Source: Catellatospora methionotrophica
GTDB taxonomy: Bacteria; Actinomycetota; Actinomycetes; Mycobacteriales; Micromonosporaceae
Assembly: GCF_011297335.1 (NCBI RefSeq)
Contig: NZ_JAAOTJ010000005.1
Coordinates: 62,001-126,000, forward strand
Direction of reading: 5' to 3'
Length of the DNA stretch: 64,000 bases
Shown: positions 38,653 to 47,819 of the stretch, piece by piece
How positions within the stretch are numbered: position 1 is the first letter of the stretch
How the letters are laid out: the number at the start of each line of letters is the position of its first letter
Notes under the pieces: model-generated
What the model saw: the letters and a program-made list of their open reading frames with translations, nothing else
Told to the model about the DNA's origin: nothing
Databases searched by the model: none
Program-made: the position numbers and the translations under genes

Positions 38653-39585
38653 GTGTACGCGATGACGATCCCCGCCAAGGGCGAACTTGCCTGGTCAGAG
38701 GTCCCCGATCCCGTTCCGGCCGAGGGTGAGGCAGTGATCCGGATCGCCGCCACCGCCGTCAACCGCGCCGACCTGCTCCAGGTCGCCGGGGTCTACCCGC
38801 CGCCGCCGGGCGCGCCGCCCTATCCGGGGCTGGAGTGTTCCGGCGTCGTCGAGCGGGGCGCCGGTCCGTGGCAGCCGGGCGACGAGGTCTGCGCCCTGCT
38901 CGGCGGGGGCGGGTACGCCGAGCTGGTCGCGGTCGACGCGGCGCACGTGCTGCCGGTGCCGGGCGGCGTCGACCTGGTGACCGCGGGCGGGCTGCCGGAG
39001 GTGGCGTGCACGGTTTGGTCGAACCTGACCATGGTGGCGGGGCTGCGGGCCGGGGAGACGGTGCTCATCCACGGCGGCGGGAGCGGGGTGGGCACGTTCG
39101 CGATCCAGTACGCCAAGGCGCTGGGGGCGCGGGTGGTGGCCACCGCGCGGGCGGCCAAACACGAGCGGCTGCGGGAGCTGGGCGCGGACGAGTGCCTGGA
39201 CTACACCAGCGACGATTTCACGGACGTCGGCGCGGACGTGATCCTCGACATCATCGGCGCGGCCTATCTGGAGCGCAACGTACGGGCGCTGGCGACCGGC
39301 GGGCGGCTGGTCGTGATCGGGCTGCAGGGCGGCACGAAGGCTGAGCTGAACCTCGGTGCGCTGCTGGCCAAGCGGGCCTCGGTGACGGCCACCGCGCTGC
39401 GTTCCCGGCCCGCCGCCGAGAAGGCGGCGATCGTGGCGGGGGTGCGGCGGGACATGTGGCCGCTGCTGGCGTCAGGTGCGATCAGGCCGGTGGTGGACCG
39501 GACGCTGCCGCTGGCCGAGGCCGCCGCAGCGCAGCGCATCGTCTCGGCCAACGAGCACGTCGGCAAGGTCCTGCTGGTGAACTAG
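38653..39585 (+). CDS. NAD(P)H quinone oxidoreductase, zinc-independent MDR family
   Basis: 310 residues from GTG 38653 (ATG 38662 also possible). It is a quinone oxidoreductase-like medium-chain reductase: substrate domain with AVNRADLLQVAGVYPPPPGA and PYPGLECSGVVERGAG, Rossmann domain with HGGGSGVGTFAIQYAKALGA. Zinc ligands of alcohol dehydrogenases are absent. Members closest in pattern (PIG3-like) reduce quinones with NADPH. Its stop codon shares the bases CTAG with the stop of the converging glycosyltransferase gene. Confidence 0.85.
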   Translation: MYAMTIPAKGELAWSEVPDPVPAEGEAVIRIAATAVNRADLLQVAGVYPPPPGAPPYPGLECSGVVERGAGPWQPGDEVCALLGGGGYAELVAVDAAHVLPVPGGVDLVTAGGLPEVACTVWSNLTMVAGLRAGETVLIHGGGSGVGTFAIQYAKALGARVVATARAAKHERLRELGADECLDYTSDDFTDVGADVILDIIGAAYLERNVRALATGGRLVVIGLQGGTKAELNLGALLAKRASVTATALRSRPAAEKAAIVAGVRRDMWPLLASGAIRPVVDRTLPLAEAAAAQRIVSANEHVGKVLLVN

Positions 39586-40280
39586 TTCTGCTTCGGCGCG
39601 GGGCGCAGCCGCTCACGCATGAGGATCAGCAGCGCCTCGATGCCGTCCATCGCGGTGATCTTCTTGCCCTCTTCGCGGGTGCGGGCGGTGTAGCTGATCG
39701 GCACCTCGTACGGCCGGTTCTTGCGGCGCAGGAGCTTGCCGGTGACCTCGGCCTCCATGCCGAAGCCCTTGGACTTGATGTTCAGCGAGCGGTACAGCTC
39801 CAGCGGCATCAGCTTGAAGCAGGTCTCCAGGTCGCCGATGTACGAGTTGAACAGCACGTTGGCGAACAGCGTGACGCCCTTGTTGCCCATCACGTACCAG
39901 AACGAGAAGGCCGCGTGGCCGCCGAAGCTGCGGTTGCCGTAGACGACCTTGGCGCGGCCGTCGAGCACGGGGCCGAGCAGCTTCGGGATGTCCTTGGGGT
40001 CGTACTCCAGGTCGGCGTCCAGGATGACCATGTAGTCACCGGTCGCGGACTCGACGGCGGTGCGGATGGCCGCGCCCTTGCCGGCGTTCTTCGCGTGGTG
40101 GAAGGCCTGCAGCCGCGGGTCGTCGCAGGTGTCGAGGATCTCGGCGGTGCGGTCCTTGCTGCCGTCGTTGACCACGACCAGCTCGATCTCGCACGGGTAG
40201 TCGACAGCGAGGGCCTGCTTGAGCGCTTCGCCAAGCCGGGCCTCTTCGTTGTAGACCGGCATGAGGATCGATAGCTTCAC
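39582..40280 (-). CDS. Family 2 glycosyltransferase (dolichyl-phosphate-sugar synthase-like)
   Basis: 232 residues from GTG 40280. A GT-A fold enzyme: LSILMPVYNEEARLGEAL, VVNDGSKDRTAEIL with the nucleotide-binding Asp, AGKGAAIRTAVESATGDY and the metal-binding LDADLEYDPKDIP. FKLMPLELYRSLNIKSKGF and Gly-Lys-Lys near the C-terminus match the polyprenyl-phosphate mannose/glucose synthase group. It lacks C-terminal membrane segments, so it transfers sugar to a polyprenyl phosphate at the inner membrane face or acts on a cell-wall glycan; substrate unknown. Confidence 0.85.
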   Translation of the reverse strand: MKLSILMPVYNEEARLGEALKQALAVDYPCEIELVVVNDGSKDRTAEILDTCDDPRLQAFHHAKNAGKGAAIRTAVESATGDYMVILDADLEYDPKDIPKLLGPVLDGRAKVVYGNRSFGGHAAFSFWYVMGNKGVTLFANVLFNSYIGDLETCFKLMPLELYRSLNIKSKGFGMEAEVTGKLLRRKNRPYEVPISYTARTREEGKKITAMDGIEALLILMRERLRPAPKQN

Positions 40281-40375
40281 GGGGCTCTCCGCTGCTGACG
40301 CTGGCTGGACCGGCCGAGTCTAGCCCTTGTGCCGGATCCATGCACATCAGGCAAGGTCAGCGCCATATGACAAAA

Positions 40376-40423
40376 AGGAAGGGCACCTGCTTAACGGCAT
40401 ACGTATAGCAAGGTGCCCTTCCT
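40376..40423. terminator. Hairpin AGGAAGGGCACCT, bidirectional terminator
   Basis: AGGAAGGGCACCT at 40376-40388 pairs with 40411-40423, enclosing a 22-base AT-richer loop. Similar sequences, which I recall as frequent in Micromonosporaceae intergenic regions, may represent a dispersed terminator or repeat family. Confidence 0.7.
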
Positions 40424-40444
40424 CACTCGCGGGCGCTGCGGGGC

Positions 40445-41026
40445 TCAGCGGGCGAGCGGGATGACGATCAGACGGGCGGTGGGGGCGTCGCCCTCCTTCG
40501 GACCGGCCAGGGCCACCTGGGCACCGGCCTTCAGCTCGGTGGGCTGGACCGTCGAGCGCTTCTCGACCACCCGCAGCTTCTCGCCGAACTGCCAGGTCTG
40601 GGTGAACCCGTCGGCGGACTTCACGATGATCGACTTCGCGTCCACGGCGGTGACGACGCCGCGCTGGACCAGCACCGTGACGGGACCCTTCCTGGTCTCG
40701 ACGACGGCCTCGCCGTGCTGCACGTCGCGGCGCAGGGCGACCCGCAGCGCGTGGCGCTTGCGCCAGTTGTTCAGCCGCTCGTCGAGCTTCTGCTTGGTCC
40801 CGGGCTTGGGCGAGGCGGCCGGGTCGGGCGACGGGGACGCGGTGACGTCCAGTTCGCTCTCGGCGGCGACGAGGTCGACGGGCGCGACGCCCATCGCGGC
40901 GAGGGCCTCGGCCTCGACCGAGGCGACCAGGCCGGTGGTGGCTCCGGACACGTCCGACGGGCCGCAGGCGGTCAGGCCCAGCAGCGCGGTCAGGCCCAGG
41001 GCGACGGTCAGGCTGAGTTTTCTCAT
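40445..41026 (-). CDS. Lipoprotein with DUF5666-like C-terminal domain
   Basis: 193 residues from ATG 41026. Residues 1-21 are a lipoprotein signal peptide with lipobox LTAC (MRKLSLTVALGLTALLGLTAC). A Pro/Ser/Lys linker (residues 65-85) leads to a C-terminal beta-barrel-like domain (VTVLVQRGVVTAVDAKSIIVKSADGFTQTW split by short turns), which resembles DUF5666. It follows the histidine kinase gene by 34 bases, so it is probably the third gene of that operon and may sense or carry out the response outside the membrane. Confidence 0.75.
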   Translation of the reverse strand: MRKLSLTVALGLTALLGLTACGPSDVSGATTGLVASVEAEALAAMGVAPVDLVAAESELDVTASPSPDPAASPKPGTKQKLDERLNNWRKRHALRVALRRDVQHGEAVVETRKGPVTVLVQRGVVTAVDAKSIIVKSADGFTQTWQFGEKLRVVEKRSTVQPTELKAGAQVALAGPKEGDAPTARLIVIPLAR

Positions 41027-41060
41027 GACCGCAGCCTGCCCCGCTCTCACGCGAGCCTGG

Positions 41061-42476
41061 TCAGGCCGATGTTCGGGGCAGGTAAACCGTGAACCGGGCG
41101 CCGCCCTCGGGGGCGTGGCCCGCCTCGATGGCACCACCGAGGCGGCGGGCCAGCCCGGCCGCCAGGGCCAGGCCAAGTCCACTGCCTGTCTGGCGTACGC
41201 CCTGGTAGCGCTGGTGCAGCGCGCCCCGCTGGAAGGCGACGGCCAGGTCGTCGTCGGTGAGGCCGGGTCCCCCGTCGCGTACCTCGATCGCGGTCCGGTC
41301 GGGCAGCGGGCGCACCGCGACCACGATCGGGCGGCCGGGCGGCACCACCCGCAGCGCGTTCTCGACCAGCCCGTCGACGATCTGCCGCAGGCGCAGCGGG
41401 TCGGTGTGCACCCAGACCTCCCCCGCCGGGACCTCCGCGCGCACCGGCACGCCCGCCTGGACCGCGCGCGGCGCGAACGCCCGCTCGGCCGAGGTGACCA
41501 GGGAGACCAGCTCGACGTCGGTGAGCTGGATGGCGAAGTCGGCGGCGTCGAGCCGGGCCAGCGACAGCAGGTCGGCGACCAGGCGGTCCAGGCGTTCGGC
41601 CTCGGCGAGCACGGTCTGCCCGACCTCCTGCGCGCCGTCGGGGCCGACGACGCCGTCGGACAGCGCCTCGGCGTACCCCTTGATGGTGGTCAGCGGGGTG
41701 CGCAGCTCGTGCGAGATGGACAGCAGGAACTCGCGCTGGCGGCCCTCGCTGGTGGCCAGCGCCTCGGCCAGCTCGTTGATCGAGTGGGCGAGGCGTTCCA
41801 CCTCCTGGGGGGCCTCGGCGGCCAGGCGCACCGTACGGTCCCCCGAGCTCAGCCGGGCCGCGGCCGTGGCCGCGTTGCGGATCGGGCGGGCCAGCCGCCG
41901 TCCCAGCAGCACCCCGGCCAGCACTCCGGCCCCGAGTCCGGCCAGCAGTGGCAGCCACAGGTTGCGCAGCACCTGACGGCTGATGCCGGTGGCGGCGGGC
42001 CGGGCCAGCACGACGCCGTCCCCATTGGCGAGCGGGCGACCCTCGATCATGGAGGGCCGGCCGCCGGCCATCGCCAGCCGCTCGCTGACGGGTCTGCCCT
42101 GCGCGATCTGCTGCACGACCCGGGCGGGCAGCCCCGGCCGGTCGGCCGCACCGGACGTGATCAGGTATGCGGTGACGTCGCCGTCGAGCTTGCGCAGCTG
42201 TTCGATGAGTTTGGCGTCCGCGGCGGGGGCCCGCCGCGAGCGCAGCACCTGGGCGACGACGTCGGTCTGCGAGGCCAGTCCCTCCTGGGCGGCCCGCTCG
42301 GTGGCCCGCGCGGCCAGCGGCACCGCCACCAGTGCGCTGACCACCAGCGTGATCAGTGCGACGATCACCCCGGCGAGCACGGCCCGGGTGGTCAGCGTGG
42401 AGGTGCTGGCGGTCGGCCGGATCGGGGCGGCCAGCACCCGCATCGGCACGGTGAGGTCGGCGCGGCGGTCAGGCAT
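41061..42476 (-). CDS. Sensor histidine kinase
   Basis: 471 residues. Two membrane segments (about residues 25-50 and 170-190) flank an extracytoplasmic sensor of about 120 residues. HAMP (about 190-245), HisKA with LLSISHELRTPLTTIKGYAE (phospho-acceptor His), N box VENALRVV-type, G1 RDGGPGLTDDDL and G2 GSGLGLALAAGLARRLGG follow. The start ATG 42476 overlaps the response-regulator stop by eight bases. It would phosphorylate the regulator encoded at 42469-43149. The signal is unknown. Confidence 0.85.
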   Translation of the reverse strand: MPDRRADLTVPMRVLAAPIRPTASTSTLTTRAVLAGVIVALITLVVSALVAVPLAARATERAAQEGLASQTDVVAQVLRSRRAPAADAKLIEQLRKLDGDVTAYLITSGAADRPGLPARVVQQIAQGRPVSERLAMAGGRPSMIEGRPLANGDGVVLARPAATGISRQVLRNLWLPLLAGLGAGVLAGVLLGRRLARPIRNAATAAARLSSGDRTVRLAAEAPQEVERLAHSINELAEALATSEGRQREFLLSISHELRTPLTTIKGYAEALSDGVVGPDGAQEVGQTVLAEAERLDRLVADLLSLARLDAADFAIQLTDVELVSLVTSAERAFAPRAVQAGVPVRAEVPAGEVWVHTDPLRLRQIVDGLVENALRVVPPGRPIVVAVRPLPDRTAIEVRDGGPGLTDDDLAVAFQRGALHQRYQGVRQTGSGLGLALAAGLARRLGGAIEAGHAPEGGARFTVYLPRTSA

Positions 42477-43149
42477 CGGCGGTGTACCCCACGCCCCGTA
42501 CGGTGCGCACGACGTGGGCGGCGTCGCCGAGCTTCGCCCGGACCTGCGCCACGTGCACGTCGACGGTGCGGGTGCCGCCGTGCGCGGCGTACCCCCAGAC
42601 GGTCGACAGCAGCTCGTCGCGGGTGTAGACCCGCCCGGGGCGGCTCATCAGGTGCGCCAGCAGGTCGAACTCGGTGCTGGTCAGGTGTACGGCGACGCCG
42701 CCGACGGTGACCTCCCGCCGGGCGGGGTCGAGCCGCACCGGCCCGACGGCGCGGCTGCGGTCGGGCTCGGGGATGCCGCCCGCGCGGCGCAGCACCGCCT
42801 TGAGCCGCGCCACCAGCTCCCGCGGGCTGAACGGCTTGGTCAGGTAGTCGTCGGCGCCCAGCTCCAGCCCGACGATCCGGTCGACCTCGTCGTCGCGCGC
42901 GGTGAGGAAGATGATCGGCACCCAGATGTCCTCGGCCCGCAGCCGGCGGCAGATCTCCGTCCCGTCCATCGACGGCAGCGCGATGTCCAGCACGCACGCG
43001 GTCGGCCGCAGCCTGCGCGCCGCGGCGAGCCCGGCGGCCCCGTCGGACTCGACCTGCACGCCGTAGCCGTCCCGCTGTAGGTACAGCCGGATCAGGTCGG
43101 CAATGGGCCGCTCGTCCTCGACGACGAGCACCAGCCCCTTCTCGCTCAC
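42469..43149 (-). CDS. OmpR-family response regulator
   Basis: 226 residues from GTG 43149 (VSEKGLVLVVEDERPIADLI). Receiver domain with acidic pair VEDE, phospho-acceptor Asp in CVLDIALPSMDG, Thr/Ser in FLTARDDEV and Lys in YLTKPFSP. DNA-binding winged helix from about residue 130 (LTSTEFDLLAHLMSRPGRV, GTRTVDVHVAQVRAKLG, IRTVRGVGY-type end). It leads the operon with kinase and lipoprotein genes. Confidence 0.9.
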   Translation of the reverse strand: MSEKGLVLVVEDERPIADLIRLYLQRDGYGVQVESDGAAGLAAARRLRPTACVLDIALPSMDGTEICRRLRAEDIWVPIIFLTARDDEVDRIVGLELGADDYLTKPFSPRELVARLKAVLRRAGGIPEPDRSRAVGPVRLDPARREVTVGGVAVHLTSTEFDLLAHLMSRPGRVYTRDELLSTVWGYAAHGGTRTVDVHVAQVRAKLGDAAHVVRTVRGVGYTADA

Positions 43150-43242
43150 GCCGCCATCATGTCCGACCCGTGTACGAGCAACGTAAGCGCGCCGCAAACC
43201 TCGCCCTACGAAAGGCGATCCCGGCGGCGCGGGCAGCGCGGG

Positions 43243-43737
43243 TCAGGCACCGACGAGGTGGTCGGCGAAGGAGGCGTAGGGGGTGCTGTTCAGGCCCGCG
43301 GTGCGCTGGGCGATCAGCTTGGGCTTGAAGACGTGGGAGAAGAGGGCGTCCAGGTGCCATACCTGCTTGGGGTGCCCGGCGTGGATCCAGAAGCGCTCGC
43401 GGATGCCGTCGACGGCCGTGGCGGCGAACTCGATCGCGGCCAGGCGCGGGTCCGGGTGCCAGGTGACGTTGGCGAGGTGGCGCAGGTCGGTGTTCAGGTG
43501 CAGGCGCAGCCGGCGCATGATCCGGCTCTCCTGGGTGATCACCAGTCGGCGGTACGTCAGCAGCATCAGGAAATCGCGGCCGAGCGGGCGCTCGGGGCGC
43601 AGGGCGCGGGCGACGAGCACGGTGGCGTCACCGGCTTCGACACAGCGCCGGAAGATCGGCATGTGCCGACTGACCGTGGCCATGGGAATGCCGGCTTCGC
43701 CGGTGGCGGGAAGGAACGTACGCGAGAAGACGTCCAT
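43243..43737 (-). CDS. Conserved hypothetical actinomycete protein
   Basis: 164 residues from ATG 43737; a GTG at 43764 would add nine. Soluble alpha/beta protein with Arg-rich stretches (TYRRLVITQESRIMRRLRLHL), a Trp/His segment (ANVTWHPDPRLAAIEFAATAV) and KQVWHLDALFSHVFKP near the end. The beta-strand pattern is reminiscent of small PH-like lipid- or membrane-binding domains, but I do not recognise a family. Alone between the two-component operon and the rhomboid gene. Confidence 0.6.
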   Translation of the reverse strand: MDVFSRTFLPATGEAGIPMATVSRHMPIFRRCVEAGDATVLVARALRPERPLGRDFLMLLTYRRLVITQESRIMRRLRLHLNTDLRHLANVTWHPDPRLAAIEFAATAVDGIRERFWIHAGHPKQVWHLDALFSHVFKPKLIAQRTAGLNSTPYASFADHLVGA

Positions 43738-43820
43738 GTAAGGACCAACGAGCGCGCGTGACACACGTCACGCGCGTCACTCATGCGGGCAATGGTTCGA
43801 GAATCTTCCCGGCCGTCCGG

Positions 43821-44744
43821 TCAGCCCGCCAGCGAGATCCCCACCGTGACCGCGACCAGCGCCAGGAACACCGCGCCCAGCACGCCGCCCTGCACCAGCG
43901 TCCGGTTCTCGCGCGGCGCGTACGCCAGCCCGAGCCCGCACACCGCGCCCGTGACCAGGCCACCGAGGTGACCCTGCCAGGAGATGCCGTCGATGGAGAA
44001 GCTGAGCAGCACGTTGATCGCGATGATCGGGATGACCGACATGGCGTCGCGGCCGAGTCTCTTCAGCACGAAGAAGTACGCCGCGAACAGGCCGTAGATC
44101 GCCGTGGACGCGCCCGCCGACAGCGCGTCGGGGCTGAGCACGTAGCAGGCGACGTTGCCGCCGAAGCCGCAGAGCAGGTACAGCGCGAGGAAGCGGATCG
44201 GGCCCAGCGCCGCCTCCAGCGAGCGGCCCAGCACCCACAGCGCCCACATGTTCAGGGCCAGGTGCAGGATCCCGTAGTGGATGAACATCGCGGTGAACAT
44301 CCGGTAGTACGCGCCGTCGTCGATGCCCGTGTACACCTGCAGGCAGTGGCCGGTGCCGTCGTCGGAGCAGAAGGACGGGCCGGTGACGCCGCCGAGGAAC
44401 TGGATGTCGGTGGCCCCGGTGAACAGGCCTCCGTCGAAGGCCGCCCGCGCACCGACGAGGACCAGCCCGAGCAGGAACACCGCCACGTTGACGCCGATCA
44501 GCGCCTTGGTGACGTAGCCGTGCATGCCCGCCTGGGAGCCGCCGAAATGGGTCAGGGCCGGACGCTGGGTGCGCCGGCCCTCGGCCACGCAGCCGGGACA
44601 GTGGTGGCCCACCGACGCCGGGATCATGCAGTCCGGGCAGATGGGCTTCTCACATCTGCTGCATTTGAGGTGCGTCTCCCGCCCCGGGTGGCGGTAGCAG
44701 CTCGGAATGGGCGGCAGGCCACCCTGGGGTGCGGGAGACGTCAT
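43821..44744 (-). CDS. Rhomboid intramembrane serine protease with N-terminal zinc ribbon
   Basis: 307 residues. Residues 14-60 hold a B-box-like zinc site (CYRHPGRETHLKCSRCEKPICPDC split by loops, later CPGC). Then comes a six-TM rhomboid core: HYGILHLALNMWALWVLGR (the conserved H-x-x-x-N), catalytic Ser in AGASTAIYGLF and catalytic His in WQGHLGGLVTG. It cleaves TM substrates within the membrane; substrates unknown. The pair with the downstream PPIase gene is a common arrangement near the actinomycete replication origin. Confidence 0.9.
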   Translation of the reverse strand: MTSPAPQGGLPPIPSCYRHPGRETHLKCSRCEKPICPDCMIPASVGHHCPGCVAEGRRTQRPALTHFGGSQAGMHGYVTKALIGVNVAVFLLGLVLVGARAAFDGGLFTGATDIQFLGGVTGPSFCSDDGTGHCLQVYTGIDDGAYYRMFTAMFIHYGILHLALNMWALWVLGRSLEAALGPIRFLALYLLCGFGGNVACYVLSPDALSAGASTAIYGLFAAYFFVLKRLGRDAMSVIPIIAINVLLSFSIDGISWQGHLGGLVTGAVCGLGLAYAPRENRTLVQGGVLGAVFLALVAVTVGISLAG

Positions 44745-44754
44745 GGATGCGAGA

Positions 44755-45279
44755 TTAGCGCTCGATGTCGATGCGCTCGATGACGATCGCCTCGCGGGGC
44801 TTGTCGCCGGCGTCGGTCGGCGTGCTGGAGATCGCGTCGACGACCTTCTGCGAGTCCGCGTCGGCGACCTTGCCGAAGATCGTGTGCTTGAAGTTCAGCC
44901 AGTTCGTGGCACCGGTGGTGATGAAGAACTGCGACCCGTTGGTCTTCGGGCCGGCGTTCGCCATCGCCAGGATGTACTTCTCGCTGAAGCTGAGCTCCGG
45001 GTGGAACTCGTCGTCGAACGTGTACCCCGGGCCACCACGGCCGGTGCCGGTCGGGTCACCAGTCTGGATCATGAAACCGTCGATCACCCGGTGGAACGGG
45101 GTGCCGTCGTAGTACGGGCCGGTGATCGGCTGGCCGGTACGCGGGTCGGTCGCCCCCTCCCGGGTGCCCTCGGCCAGCTCCACGAAGTTCTTGACGGTCT
45201 TCGGGGCGTGGTTCGGGTAGAGCTCCAGGCGGATGGGACCGGCGCTGGTGTGCAGGACGGCGAAACGGGCGTCAGCCAC
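44755..45279 (-). CDS. Cyclophilin-type peptidyl-prolyl isomerase
   Basis: 174 residues from GTG 45279, chosen because CAGGAGTTAGCC precedes it; upstream in-frame codons lack such a site. Cyclophilin marks: [32 protein letters not shown] with catalytic Arg, [12 protein letters not shown] and [11 protein letters not shown]. No signal peptide, so it works in the cytoplasm as a folding catalyst. The rhomboid gene begins 11 bases downstream, so the two are probably co-transcribed. Confidence 0.9.
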   Translation of the reverse strand: MADARFAVLHTSAGPIRLELYPNHAPKTVKNFVELAEGTREGATDPRTGQPITGPYYDGTPFHRVIDGFMIQTGDPTGTGRGGPGYTFDDEFHPELSFSEKYILAMANAGPKTNGSQFFITTGATNWLNFKHTIFGKVADADSQKVVDAISSTPTDAGDKPREAIVIERIDIER

Positions 45280-45501
45280 GGCTAACTCCTGATATTCGAG
45301 TGGTTGGTTACCGACAGATTCTCCCATGTGCCCGTTCCGGGTGTGCGACGGCGTCCGGCGAGGCAGGATGGCAGGCAGGGACATGAACGGGGCGCGCTTT
45401 CGTCATGACGGCGCGCCCTGCGATACCACCGCACGGGCGCGGGGGCGCCTGGAGCGATCGTCTGTCCGGCGCGGGGGCGCCGGGCAGGAAGGCGGGGGAT
45501 G

Positions 45502-46182
45502 ATGCTCGGATTTCACAAGAAGACGCGCGGCGAGCTGATGCGCGAGGAAATGGGCCAGAGCTGGGACCATTTCCTGCAGGCGGCGACCCATGCCGCCGGC
45601 GGGGTCGGGGCGTCCTTCGGCCCGACCACCGGACGCATGCGCCGAGCCACTTCACGCGGTATGGGCACGACGGCGTCCGCTCTCGCGCCGCTCGCCGCGG
45701 CGTACCGGGAGGGGGCCACCGACGCCCTGCACGCCAGCAAGAAGGCTCACGCCAAGGCGCGCAAGAGCAAGAAAGGGGGCCATGTGTCGGGCAAGGGCAA
45801 CACCGGGATGCTGATCGGGCTGCTCGCCGCGGGCGCGGCCGTCGGCATCGCCGGTGCGCTGGTCATGAAGCGCCGCCGCCAGCAGCAGTGGTCGGAGTAC
45901 GACCCGAGCCAGGCGCTGGAGTCGATGCGCTCGGAGAGCAAGTCGATGACGGACAAGTCCGCCGGCAAGGCGGACACCATGATCGACAAGGCGACGCACC
46001 ACACCAGCAAGGCGATGGACAAGACGGCCGACAAGCTGCACGAGGCGGCGTCCACGCTCAAGAACGGCGGCCGGGACACCATGAAGTCCAAGGTCGACGA
46101 CGCGGCCGAGGCGGCCAACGACGCGACGGACAGTTTCGCGTCGAAGTACTCCTCCAGCGGCTCCAAGAACGGCCGCATGTAA
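45502..46182 (+). CDS. Hypothetical helical protein with one membrane segment
   Basis: 226 residues from ATG 45502 (or 45499), GGCGGGGGATG upstream. Residues 1-95 are polar and basic (KKTRGELMREEMGQSWDHFL), residues about 103-120 one membrane segment (GMLIGLLAAGAAVGIAGALV) followed by KRRRQQQ, and the last 100 residues are a Lys/Asp/Ala helical repeat region (DKSAGKADTMIDKATHHTSK, MDKTADKLHEAAST) like late-embryogenesis or apolipoprotein-type helices. It might be a stress or envelope-associated protein. Confidence 0.7.
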   Translation: MLGFHKKTRGELMREEMGQSWDHFLQAATHAAGGVGASFGPTTGRMRRATSRGMGTTASALAPLAAAYREGATDALHASKKAHAKARKSKKGGHVSGKGNTGMLIGLLAAGAAVGIAGALVMKRRRQQQWSEYDPSQALESMRSESKSMTDKSAGKADTMIDKATHHTSKAMDKTADKLHEAASTLKNGGRDTMKSKVDDAAEAANDATDSFASKYSSSGSKNGRM

Positions 46183-46198
46183 CCGCAGAGCACCTGGC

Positions 46199-46241
46199 GA
46201 AGGGCGCCTTCACGACGTAGAGCGTGGTGAAGGCGCCCTTC
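46199..46241. terminator. Bidirectional hairpin GAAGGGCGCCTTCAC
   Basis: Arms at 46199-46213 and 46227-46241, loop 13 bases, between converging genes. It resembles the hairpin at 40376 in style. Confidence 0.75.
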
Positions 46242-46250
46242 CGCTGTCTT

Positions 46251-47402
46251 TCAGAGCCAGCCGGAGCGGCGCAGCAGGCGGTAGATGGCGAAGGAGAAGC
46301 CGAGCATCACGGTCAGGACCATGGGGTAGCCGTACTTCCAGTGGGTCTCGGGCATGAAGTCGAAGTTCATGCCGTAGATCCCGGCGATGGCGGTCCAGAC
46401 GGCGGCGATACTCGCCCAGGCGGCGACCTTGCGCATGTCGTTGTTCTGGTCGACGGTCACCTGTGCCAAGCGCGCCTGCATGATCGAGATCAGCAGGTCG
46501 TCGAAGGTGCCCACCTGCTCCACCACCCGCGCCAGGTGGTCCTGCACGTCCCGGAAGTACTTGCGCAGCTCCTTGGTCACCTCGGGGGTGTCGCCGATCA
46601 GCGAGTGCAGCGGCCGCTGCAGTGGCAGCACCGCCCGCTTGAACTCGACCAGTTCCCGCTTGAGCTGGTAGATGCGCTGCATCCGGCCGCTGGAGTCGCG
46701 GGCGAAGACGCTCTCCTCGATCAGGTCGACGTCCTGGCTGATCCCGTCGGCGGCCTCCACGAACAGGTCGACCACGTGGTCGAGCACCCCGTACGCCACC
46801 GCCCAGGGGCCCTGCTTGAGCAGCTCGGGCCGGGCCTCCAGGTGCTCGCGCACCGGCTTGAGGCGGCAGGCCTCGCCGTGGCGTACGGAGATCACGAAGT
46901 CGGGACCGATGAACAGCATGATCTGCCCGGTCTCCACCACCTCGGAGTGCTCGGTCAGCTCCTTGTGCTCGACGTAGCGGGCCGCCCGCAGGGCCAGGAA
47001 GTGCACGTCGCCGAACTGCTCCAGCTTGGGCCGCTGCCCTGCGCTGATCACGTCCTCGACGGCCAGTTCGTGCAGGTCGAACGCCTCGGCGATGCCCGCC
47101 ATCTGCTGCTCGCCGGGGGCGTGCAGGCCGAGCCAGACGAACCCGCCCCGGTGCGTACGCGCCTTCGCCAGCGCCGCGCGGTAGTCGCCGTTCGCCGGCT
47201 GGCGGATGCCGTCGAGGTAGACCGCGCAGTCCACGATCGCGTCGCGGTGCTCACCGGGCTGCGCGGGCACCGGGACGTCGGCGTCGCCGCTCAGCCCGAC
47301 CAGCCGGCCCACCGCGCGGGCGGGGGCGGTGAAGGCGCGGGTCAGGCGATCGCCGTTGGAGGACCGCCGACCGTTGTCGTCTCGGATGTCGTCAACCACC
47401 AT
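46251..47402 (-). CDS. corA: CorA-family Mg2+/Co2+ transporter
   Basis: 383 residues from ATG 47402 (MVVDDIRDDNG); an earlier start would add nine residues. The cytoplasmic funnel has the alpha/beta domain (FVWLGLHAPGEQQM, KLEQFGDVHFLALRAARY) and a long helix (QRIYQLKRELVEFKRAVLPL). Two membrane segments at the C-terminus follow, the first ending in the ion-selective GMN signature (IYGMNFDFMPE), and a basic tail RLLRRSGWL. It forms pentameric channels for Mg2+ in the cell membrane. No M-box riboswitch is seen upstream. Confidence 0.9.
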   Translation of the reverse strand: MVVDDIRDDNGRRSSNGDRLTRAFTAPARAVGRLVGLSGDADVPVPAQPGEHRDAIVDCAVYLDGIRQPANGDYRAALAKARTHRGGFVWLGLHAPGEQQMAGIAEAFDLHELAVEDVISAGQRPKLEQFGDVHFLALRAARYVEHKELTEHSEVVETGQIMLFIGPDFVISVRHGEACRLKPVREHLEARPELLKQGPWAVAYGVLDHVVDLFVEAADGISQDVDLIEESVFARDSSGRMQRIYQLKRELVEFKRAVLPLQRPLHSLIGDTPEVTKELRKYFRDVQDHLARVVEQVGTFDDLLISIMQARLAQVTVDQNNDMRKVAAWASIAAVWTAIAGIYGMNFDFMPETHWKYGYPMVLTVMLGFSFAIYRLLRRSGWL

Positions 47403-47819
47403 CGCCCCCTTCGCCGGGTCGCCGACCACCCGGAGACTCCGCAGACAGGCTACTTGCCGCCGCTCGCGGGGGGCATCGCGCGTGATCGTGAGTGGACCGG
47501 GCGCGGCGGGTGAAAAGAGGCGCCGGGTGGACCGTGTGGGCCGCTATCGGGGGGAATGCGGCTCGGTCCACCCGGCACCGGAGCGCCACCCGGGGTGGGG
47601 GGTGGGTGACGTTCCTTTTTCATTGGGGGCGGGGGCAATGCGGGCGGGGCCCCACGCGCCACGAGGTCGATCACCGGCAAGGCGGGTGTTCGTCACTCGG
47701 TCGGCGACAGGCGCCCGACGCATTGTGATCCTCGTAACCTGGCGAGGGGAACCCCACCCGCCCCCGATGTGACTGTCAGAAATACGACAGAAAGGCCGTC
47801 GGATATCCGAACCGTCGTA
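47403..47819. other. Intergenic region without a supported gene
   Basis: About 400 bases. Short frames on both strands are Pro/Gly/Arg-rich and lack start sites. The corA promoter must lie near 47410-47500. I see no riboswitch fold, repeat or RNA gene; the purine-rich run near 47600-47650 (GGGGTGGGGGGTGGG) is the only notable feature. Confidence 0.4.

Noticed and set aside
47403-47819. Mg2+ riboswitch (M-box) before corA
   Set aside because: No conserved M-box sequence blocks or matching paired stems could be found in the upstream region.
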